Assembly: GCA_028716025.1 (NCBI GenBank)
Contig: JAQUQP010000109.1
Span: 1 to 6,539 of the forward strand
Source of the DNA: a bacterium
Lineage (GTDB): Bacteria; UBA6262
Direction: 5' to 3'
Length of the DNA: 6,539 nt
Shown: positions 1 to 5,462 of the stretch, in pieces
Position numbering within the stretch: position 1 is the stretch's first letter
Layout of the letters: each line of letters starts with the position of its first letter
Notes under the pieces: generated by a model
What the model saw: the letters and a program-made list of their open reading frames with translations, nothing else
The model's database searches: none
What the model was told of the DNA's origin: nothing
Translations under genes and position numbers: made by a program

Positions 1-1031
1 GCCAGTTGAGCGTTTTGACTAGCGCGCGCTTGCAACTGTTGTAATACCGCACTCTGTTGCGCGGCAATGATCTTCTGGTTATAAACAAGATTTTCCAGCT
101 TCTGCACCACTTTGTCCCGGGTGATAGCCTGTTGGCCGAATAAACGCAGAAAATTATCTATCTTAGGATCATAATTGATACCTAGCATCGGTTTCCCATA
201 AACCGCGGCCAGGATCAGGGCATGAAGTCTCATGGATACGAGAATGTCCACGTCTTCATAAAAATTAAATATATCCCCCAGGTTGTGCCAGTATTTGATA
301 TCGACTTTATCTTTCATGGTTTCTTTAATCGTTTGACTTAGCTTTACGTCATGAGAAGCTTGGAAAGGAAGCAGCAGGATCCGGGCGTTATAAGTATTTT
401 TGACGTTGGTCAATATATCACACCAGTGCCGCGCCGCCTGCAACCTATCCTGTCCCTGACGTAACACCACACCGATACAGAGAGAATGCTTCGCGGCAGA
501 TGTTCCGCTATCTTTTGGCTTTATTCCCAATACCGGATCCGCGGTTACCTTAACCATGGTTTCCGGTACGTGTAATTCACGCAACAATTGTTGTGATCTT
601 TCTTCCCGTAACGTGATCAGGTCCATCTTGCCGATCCAGGCACTCACAAAAGAACGGGACAAGCTCCGGTGCAAAGGACCGATCCCCTGAGCATAGAACA
701 TAACTTTTTTGCGGAATATTTTCTTAGCGATGATCCCCCACCCCAGATAGTAAAGGACACTGCCCTGTCCGGTTGTATCCTGCAATAATCCACCGCCACC
801 GCTAATAAAAAGATGACACTGTCGCAAAGCCTTAAAAATGCCAAAAACATTCTTCCGCGATACCGCTTCCACTGAAGGATGCAGGTTTACGGTACGCCAG
901 GGATCACTGCTGATCACGATAATGTCCAGCGAGGGGTCAATAGCCCGGAGCTGTTCAATAATAGCTTTTAAAATAAGCTCGTCCCCGAGATTATCATATC
1001 CGTAATAGCCGGAAATTAAAACTTTAGGCAA
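1..1031 (-). CDS. csaB: Polysaccharide pyruvyl transferase CsaB (3' end cut by the window edge)
   Basis: CsaB transfers pyruvate from phosphoenolpyruvate to a sugar of a cell-wall polysaccharide, forming the ketal that SLH domains of surface proteins recognise (known for the Bacillus family members). My translation from a TTG at 1031 is open for 343 codons up to the left edge. It begins MPKVLISGYYGYDNLGDE, the typical N-terminal signature. It then has a glycine-rich SGGGGLLQD at residues 77-85, followed by GQGSVLYYLG, AQGIGPL, and SMRLHALILA at residues 266-275 with the conserved Arg268 and His270. The visible end is Gln/Ala-rich and looks helical; family members are about 350-380 residues, so only the tail is missing. 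The start is well fixed: the same frame has a TGA at 1040-1038, the only codons between are GCA and GCT, and the TTG lies 6 bases after an AGGTGA site. The gene overlaps the end of the upstream DUF5693-type gene by 16 bases in another frame, which suggests translational coupling. Likely last or near-last gene of the operon. Confidence 0.93.
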   Translation of the reverse strand, partial: MPKVLISGYYGYDNLGDELILKAIIEQLRAIDPSLDIIVISSDPWRTVNLHPSVEAVSRKNVFGIFKALRQCHLFISGGGGLLQDTTGQGSVLYYLGWGIIAKKIFRKKVMFYAQGIGPLHRSLSRSFVSAWIGKMDLITLREERSQQLLRELHVPETMVKVTADPVLGIKPKDSGTSAAKHSLCIGVVLRQGQDRLQAARHWCDILTNVKNTYNARILLLPFQASHDVKLSQTIKETMKDKVDIKYWHNLGDIFNFYEDVDILVSMRLHALILAAVYGKPMLGINYDPKIDNFLRLFGQQAITRDKVVQKLENLVYNQKIIAAQQSAVLQQLQARASQNAQL

Positions 1032-2929
1032 AGCTGCTCACCTTTTTTTTCAGCCTGCAAGTATTTTTGGTAGCACCAGATAAAAATCCAACCGATCGCC
1101 AGTCCCAGCCACCAGCCGTTAAGTACCCGCCAGAATGAAACAACAAGCGGCGTATGCACATGGCAGAAAGTATTAACCAGGGAAAGCTGGCCGACAAATC
1201 CAGCCACCAAAGCCAGCAGGTTACGGCATTTTTTCAATCCCAGATAGATTCCCAGTATCAAGAATGGATGTCCGAAAAATATTTCTTTCGTCCGGGGACG
1301 CACTAGTAAAACCTGATCCAGTAAGCGACGCAGCTTTTCCTCCGCCATACTGACAAAGAGAGCGCCATTATTGCCGCTACGCCATAAATAAAGGATCATA
1401 CCAGCGGCAATCAAGGCTACTAATAATAGATGTTTATAAGTGACTGTTTGTTCCCAGAATTTTTTCCAGGGGTAGTCACGATCTTGACGCAAATAATGCC
1501 ATAAGATGGCCAGTAGTGGCACGGTAAGCGCTAATTTAATGCCAGAGAAAGAACCTATTTTTTGCCAAAAATAACTGCCGAATAAAAGAGCCGAGACAAA
1601 AACAGCTCCCCCAAAACTGATCATAGTGGTCAGGCTGAAGATCCTGGCAGTTTTGAAATAGCCAGGCCCCAAATCATGCTCTATCTCGTTCTGCAGCCAT
1701 AGATAAGCCCAAAACGGGAATAGCATGCTGGCGGCCAGGGCCAACCCCCGGGCATACCACAAGGACGGGGATAGCCAGGTTAACAGGATATGCATAACTA
1801 CGAAGCCGGGAAAGCTATAGGCCCAGGTCATTCCCGCGGATGGCCACAGGGTCAAAACTATGAGTGCAGCAATGGCCCAGACGCCCAGGCCGGTTAAACC
1901 AATATTCAGCTTGTTCGTTGTGACATAGGACAGTCCGGATATACCATTGAGCTGGTACCCTGATTCTATCAACCGCGCAGTAATTTGACGGATATAGGAA
2001 AGATTAAAATCAAAAACTGTTTCGTTAATTCCGTTAAAAGTCCTGGGAAACAGCTGGATATACAGTAGACGGACATTACGTTCTTTAACTGCGCGGGCCC
2101 ACCGGTCAACCAGGCTCCCCATGCTCATTTTACGTTTTTCATCCACAATATCCCGGATCTCTTTTTCACTTAAGCTATGCACCCGCACCACTTTTTGCTG
2201 TATCCCGGTTATGTTGGTTAGCTGATTCATGCCAGCCTGGCTGGTGAATTCCACCTGTCCGATCTTAACGGGAATATCAGAAAGCACGGCAATAGTCTTG
2301 GGAATATCTTGAGGATAACCGCTTACTTTTTTACCGGCAAAAACAAGAGCCTGTATGCTGGACCAATCTTTAACCTGACTTAAGCCCTGCAATCCATAAG
2401 GACGCAAAACGATATAAAGACCATGTTGTTGCGCAGTTCTTAAAAGCTCCTGGGAAAAACCCAGGCCAAAGGTTTCTTCCAGTTCAGGATCAATGACCGT
2501 TAATCTGACGATCCAAGAACCAGAGTCAGAAAAAAGTTTAACCTGATCCACCCCCAGTAAGCGAGAAAACCTGGCGGCAAGGTCTCCGGCCAGATTTTTT
2601 TCAGGACAAACCACATACGTACAACGAGGGCTATTATAGATCTTGTCATTCTTATTGCCATATTCGATTCTGATAAGCCCGCGTTGGCGCAAAGAAGAAA
2701 GGGTGTCTTCGGTCACTCCCAGGGCAGTAGCGCCCGAGGTTTTTACCGCGGTGATTGCTTGCTCTAATGTCAATCCCTGGCTCAAGGCCATAGTCTGCAA
2801 TCCATCAGCGTCTATCGCCACAGCTACGCTTTTATTGCTGTTTTCCCAGGAATACCGACGAGCTACTAAGACCAGCGCCCAAAGCAAACTGATCGTTATA
2901 AGCAGAAAAAGGATACTTTTCTTGGACAA
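1016..2929 (-). CDS. DUF5693-type multi-spanning membrane protein, partner of csaB
   Basis: A 637-residue membrane protein of unknown function that I assign to the DUF5693 family from its architecture, late motifs and csaB neighbour. One hydrophobic segment (about residues 5-23) is followed by an apparently extracytoplasmic domain of about 310 residues (about 30-340) beginning VAVAIDADGL. Then come about eight hydrophobic segments (near 343-362, 367-387, 393-412, 430-452, 465-480, 500-517, 552-590 and 605-620). Family-like conserved patches sit in the late part: RSGN at 517-520, RPRTKE at 544-549, FGHP at 552-555, NTFCHVHTP at 586-594 or so, and a nearby arginine before NGWW. The start is a TTG at 2929, placed directly after the glgA stop; a later start would remove the first membrane segment. 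In Firmicutes, genes of this family commonly precede csaB, so a role in making, exporting or modifying the pyruvylated wall polysaccharide is likely, but this is inference. No catalytic activity can be assigned from sequence. Confidence 0.82.
   Translation of the reverse strand: MSKKSILFLLITISLLWALVLVARRYSWENSNKSVAVAIDADGLQTMALSQGLTLEQAITAVKTSGATALGVTEDTLSSLRQRGLIRIEYGNKNDKIYNSPRCTYVVCPEKNLAGDLAARFSRLLGVDQVKLFSDSGSWIVRLTVIDPELEETFGLGFSQELLRTAQQHGLYIVLRPYGLQGLSQVKDWSSIQALVFAGKKVSGYPQDIPKTIAVLSDIPVKIGQVEFTSQAGMNQLTNITGIQQKVVRVHSLSEKEIRDIVDEKRKMSMGSLVDRWARAVKERNVRLLYIQLFPRTFNGINETVFDFNLSYIRQITARLIESGYQLNGISGLSYVTTNKLNIGLTGLGVWAIAALIVLTLWPSAGMTWAYSFPGFVVMHILLTWLSPSLWYARGLALAASMLFPFWAYLWLQNEIEHDLGPGYFKTARIFSLTTMISFGGAVFVSALLFGSYFWQKIGSFSGIKLALTVPLLAILWHYLRQDRDYPWKKFWEQTVTYKHLLLVALIAAGMILYLWRSGNNGALFVSMAEEKLRRLLDQVLLVRPRTKEIFFGHPFLILGIYLGLKKCRNLLALVAGFVGQLSLVNTFCHVHTPLVVSFWRVLNGWWLGLAIGWIFIWCYQKYLQAEKKGEQLCLKF
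1037..1045 (-). promoter_or_regulatory. Ribosome binding site of csaB, decides a TTG start
   Basis: On the minus strand an AAAGGTGAG lies inside the last codons of the upstream gene, and its AGGTGA core ends 6 bases before the TTG at 1031. There is no ATG or GTG in the csaB frame between the in-frame TGA at 1040-1038 and this TTG. The GTG at 1041-1039 overlaps the site but is in another frame, where it meets the upstream gene's own reading. Confidence 0.75.
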
Positions 2930-4390
2930 TTAGGAATTTTCCTTCTTAGCGGCGGCTTTTTTATACAGGTCAATATATTCAGGAATGACTTTCTCCCAAG
3001 AAAAATCGCCTTTCATCCCGTTAGCGACTATCTTCGTCCAATCAGTTTTTTTCTGGTATAGCGCTACCGCCCGTTTGACTGCCTGTATTAAATTTACAGC
3101 GTTATAATCTTTAAAAGAAATACCGTTGCCTTTACCGGTCGATGAATTGAATTCTTTGATAGTATCGGCCAATCCGCCAGTTTCATGGACGATAGGCACG
3201 GTCCCATACTTAAGCGAAATAAGCTGTCCTAATCCGCAAGGCTCAAAATAAGACGGCATCAGGAACATATCACAGCCAGCGTAGATCTGGTGCGCCACTT
3301 TGTTGTCAAAACCAATATTGATGAAGGTTTTTTTGGGATATTTTTTACCGATAGAGGTAAAGAGTTCCTGCAGATTGGCATCACCTTTACCTAACAGCAC
3401 AAACTGGAGATCCAGCTTCATCAACTCTTCCATGGCTTCACCCAGAATATCAAATCCTTTCTGCGGATCTAACCTGGAAACAATGCCTATTACCGGGGTC
3501 TTGCTGTTATAAGGCAATTTGCAGTTCTCTAAAAATATCTTTTTGCCTTCTTCTTTTTTGGCTATGGTTTTTAGGTCATAATTCAGAGGCAAGTATTTAT
3601 CGGTCTTGGGATCCCATTCGTCATAGTCAATACCATTAATAATGCCATACAGATCTGTTTGCCGGCTTAAAAGCACTCCATCCAGGCCGCGGCCAAATTC
3701 CGCGGTCAGGATCTCTTTGGCATATTGTTTGCTGACAGTGGTCACGATATCACTGAAGACAATCCCGCCTTTTAAGATACACAAACTACCCCAGAATTCC
3801 AATTTCTCCGGTGTAAATTCTTCAAAAGAAATACCGCTTAAAAACAAATCCTCGCGCGGGTAGGTGCCTTGATAAGCCAGATTATGAATAGTGAAAACTG
3901 TCGCGGTTTTGGCAAAAAACGAGTCATATTTGTAGCTGGTCTTCAAATAGGCCGGGACCATACCGACTTGCCAGTCATGCGCATGAATGATATCCGGTTG
4001 GAAATCGATCGCTTTCAGGCCTTCCAGCACAGCGTGCGAGAAGAAAATGAACCTTTCTCCATTATCTTCATAATCACCATTGGCAGTCCGATATAATTCA
4101 TCACGGTCAAAATAACCGGGATGATCAATGAAATAGAACGGGATGCCGTCAACTTTGGTGGAAAGTTTGATATCCGCTTTTTCAATCTTTTCCCCTACTG
4201 GTATCTGCAGACCTTTATGAACAGTTTTCAAGGCGAAGGCCTTGGCATCCACCTTTTTATAGTTAGGTAAAAAAACAACCACCTTGTGCCCTTGTTTTTT
4301 CAGGATCTTAGCCAAAGCTCCGGCCACGTCAGCCAGACCACCGGTTTTAACAAAAGGTACGCACTCCGAAGCGGTAATAACTATTTTCAT
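2930..4390 (-). CDS. glgA: Glycogen (starch) synthase, GT5 family
   Basis: Cytoplasmic glucosyltransferase that extends alpha-1,4-glucan from ADP-glucose (or UDP-glucose in some relatives). The 486 residues match the usual bacterial length of 470-490. The N-terminal Rossmann domain starts MKIVITASECVPFVKTGGLADV, with the ADP-glucose loop KTGGL at 15-19, and has HAHDWQ at 136-141 and TIHNLAYQG near 167-175. INGIDYDEWDP at 251-261 marks the domain junction. The C-terminal domain has SRLDPQKG at 305-312, with Arg306 and Lys311 in the positions of the E. coli phosphate-binding Arg and Lys. PSYFEPCGLGQ at 379-389 holds the catalytic-site Glu383, and HETGGLADT follows at 402-410. All key residues are present. 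The ATG is preceded by a strong AAAGGAGGA. It follows galT after 14 bases and its TAA directly abuts the next start codon. No glgC or branching enzyme gene is in view, so the sugar-nucleotide donor cannot be decided from context. Confidence 0.97.
   Translation of the reverse strand: MKIVITASECVPFVKTGGLADVAGALAKILKKQGHKVVVFLPNYKKVDAKAFALKTVHKGLQIPVGEKIEKADIKLSTKVDGIPFYFIDHPGYFDRDELYRTANGDYEDNGERFIFFSHAVLEGLKAIDFQPDIIHAHDWQVGMVPAYLKTSYKYDSFFAKTATVFTIHNLAYQGTYPREDLFLSGISFEEFTPEKLEFWGSLCILKGGIVFSDIVTTVSKQYAKEILTAEFGRGLDGVLLSRQTDLYGIINGIDYDEWDPKTDKYLPLNYDLKTIAKKEEGKKIFLENCKLPYNSKTPVIGIVSRLDPQKGFDILGEAMEELMKLDLQFVLLGKGDANLQELFTSIGKKYPKKTFINIGFDNKVAHQIYAGCDMFLMPSYFEPCGLGQLISLKYGTVPIVHETGGLADTIKEFNSSTGKGNGISFKDYNAVNLIQAVKRAVALYQKKTDWTKIVANGMKGDFSWEKVIPEYIDLYKKAAAKKENS
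2940..2945 (-). promoter_or_regulatory. Ribosome binding site of the DUF5693-type gene, with TTG start
   Basis: The minus strand reads GAAGGA here, inside the last codons of glgA, about 10 bases before the TTG at 2929. It is weaker and more distant than the glgA site. The site lies within GGAAAATTCC, whose GGAA and TTCC arms could form a weak 4-base hairpin. Ribosomes ending at the adjoining glgA TAA may be the main source of initiation here (inference). Confidence 0.5.
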
Positions 4391-4397
4391 TAGTAAA

Positions 4398-4406
4398 TCC
4401 TCCTTT
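4398..4406 (-). promoter_or_regulatory. Strong Shine-Dalgarno site of glgA overlapping the galT stop
   Basis: The minus strand reads AAAGGAGGA, with AGGAGG ending 8 bases before the glgA ATG. The first bases of the site belong to the galT TAA stop codon (4407-4405), so a ribosome finishing galT sits on the glgA initiation site. It is the best ribosome binding site in the window and suggests high glgA expression. Confidence 0.85.
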
Positions 4407-5403
4407 AAAGTTCTGCTTCTCTCAAGTATTTAGTAGCATCTTCCGGCAGTGTCGGATTGATATGGAATCCGGTCCCCCATTCGAAACCGGCAACCCTGGT
4501 TAATTTGGGTATGATCTCGATGTGCCAGTGGTAGTAAGGCAGGTTATTCATATTACAGGGTGAGTTATGTAAAATAAAATTGTATGCCGGGTTAACCAGC
4601 ACTTTATCCATCCGCAACAAAATATCTTTCAAGATCGAGGCTAAGGAAGAAACTTCCTTTTTCTGAATATCTTCAAAACAGCAAGAGTGTTTCTTGGGCA
4701 TGATCCAGGTCTCAAAAGGGAACCGCGCCGCAAAAGGGGCAATGGCTATATGCGCGTCATTCTCGCTGACCAAGCGGACTTTTGAGGCAAGTTCCTGCTT
4801 GATAATGTCGCAATACACACATCGCTCTTTGTAGTCATAATACTTCTTGCTGCCGGCGACTTCCTCATTGACCCTTTTCGGGATGATCGGAGTAGCGATC
4901 AGCTGGGAATGGGAATGCAGTAACGTAGCTCCTGCGGAAAATCCATGGTTTTTAAAGATCAGGATATATTCAAAACGGGAATCTTTTTTCAGGTCCACTA
5001 TCCGGTCACGATAAACCCAAAGGATCTCCTCAATATGATTATTTTCCAGTTGGGCTAGTGATTTGTTATGGTCCGGGGTTTCAATAATGACCTCATGAGC
5101 CCCCAGGCCATTCATCTTATCATACATGCCTTCACCGGTACGGTTCAGCGCTCCTTCAATTTGCAAGGCGGGATATTTATTAGGAACCACCCTGACCCAC
5201 CAGCCAGGTTCATTAGGTTTGGAGCCGTTGGCCCGGTATGCTAATATTTCCGGCGGTGTTTTACTTTCATTCCCGGCGCAGAACGGGCAATGCTTGTAAT
5301 CAGTCTGTTCTTCCTGCTTTTCAAACTCCATTGGCCGTTTCGACCGTTCTGTAGCTATAATAACCCAGCGCCCGATGATCGGGTCTTTTCTTAATTCTGG
5401 CAT
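4405..5403 (-). CDS. galT: Galactose-1-phosphate uridylyltransferase (HIT superfamily, two-zinc-site type)
   Basis: GalT exchanges hexose-1-phosphates on a nucleotide (UDP-glucose + Gal-1-P to UDP-galactose + Glc-1-P) through a uridylyl-histidine intermediate. The 332 residues fit the bacterial family. Visible motifs: RKDPIIGRWVIIATER at 5-20; CPFC at 39-42 (Cys39, Cys42) with PDH ending at His112 and His163 as the probable first zinc site; HSHSQ at 163-167 with His165 as the expected nucleophile; RFPFETWIMPKKH ending at His239; and YHWHIEIIP from 291, with a C-terminal aGFEwGtGfhiNP-type block. A second CxxC, Cys195 and Cys198, together with His239 and the YHWH histidines, suggests a second structural zinc in place of the iron site of E. 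coli GalT. The serine in HSHSQ replaces the proline of the E. coli HPH motif, a variant common in bacterial members. First gene after the promoter; ATG follows GGGGGAG by 5 bases. An ADP-glucose phosphorylase-like activity is an alternative, given glgA next door. No galK or galE is in view. Confidence 0.9.
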   Translation of the reverse strand: MPELRKDPIIGRWVIIATERSKRPMEFEKQEEQTDYKHCPFCAGNESKTPPEILAYRANGSKPNEPGWWVRVVPNKYPALQIEGALNRTGEGMYDKMNGLGAHEVIIETPDHNKSLAQLENNHIEEILWVYRDRIVDLKKDSRFEYILIFKNHGFSAGATLLHSHSQLIATPIIPKRVNEEVAGSKKYYDYKERCVYCDIIKQELASKVRLVSENDAHIAIAPFAARFPFETWIMPKKHSCCFEDIQKKEVSSLASILKDILLRMDKVLVNPAYNFILHNSPCNMNNLPYYHWHIEIIPKLTRVAGFEWGTGFHINPTLPEDATKYLREAEL

Positions 5404-5408
5404 TTTTA

Positions 5409-5415
5409 CTCCCCC
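5409..5415 (-). promoter_or_regulatory. Ribosome binding site of galT
   Basis: The minus strand reads GGGGGAG, ending 5 bases before the galT ATG. GGAG matches the anti-Shine-Dalgarno core. With the predicted transcription start near 5425, the leader is only about 20 bases long, leaving no room for a riboswitch or attenuator. Confidence 0.7.
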
Positions 5416-5417
5416 AT

Positions 5418-5432
5418 TTACTTAATAAGTAA
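5418..5432 (-). promoter_or_regulatory. 15-base palindrome over the predicted transcription start, possible operator
   Basis: The minus strand reads TTACTTATTAAGTAA: two perfect 7-base arms (TTACTTA and TAAGTAA) around a single T at 5425. It begins at the last base of the -10 box and is centred on the expected transcription start of galT. Its position fits a repressor site. The arms are AT-rich and short, so chance symmetry is possible. No regulator gene is in view. Confidence 0.35.
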
Positions 5433-5461
5433 TGATATAGAAATTAAGACGGTATTGTCAA
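5432..5461 (-). promoter_or_regulatory. Sigma-70-type promoter of the galT-glgA-DUF5693-csaB operon
   Basis: The minus strand has a perfect -35 box TTGACA (5461-5456), an 18-base spacer, and a -10 box TATCAT (5437-5432), which matches five of six consensus bases. It starts two bases after the stop codon of the upstream ligase gene and points at galT. Transcription should begin near 5425, about 20 bases before the galT ATG. It is the only gap of useful size in the window, so it probably serves all four downstream genes. Readthrough from the ligase gene may add to it, since no terminator is seen. Confidence 0.75.
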
Positions 5462-5462
5462 G

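Noticed and set aside
644..850. Minus-strand open frame of 68 codons.
   Set aside because: It lies wholly within csaB in another frame, and the csaB frame carries clear family motifs.
1043..1050. Run of eight A on the minus strand just before the csaB start, looking like a slippery site for a -1 frameshift that would fuse the DUF5693-type protein to CsaB.
   Set aside because: The -1 shifted reading is indeed the csaB frame, but it meets a TGA at 1040-1038 at once, so no fusion protein can form.
2643..2933. Plus-strand open frame of 96 codons at the glgA/DUF5693-type junction.
   Set aside because: It is antisense to the N-terminal part of the membrane protein, has no ribosome binding site that stands out and no recognisable motif.
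3300..4096. Three plus-strand open frames of 70-75 codons.
   Set aside because: All are antisense to glgA, which has every family motif in frame, and none resembles a known protein.
5404..5462. Rho-independent terminator for the ligase gene.
   Set aside because: No GC-rich hairpin followed by a T-run is present; the only symmetry is the AT-rich palindrome beside the -10 box.
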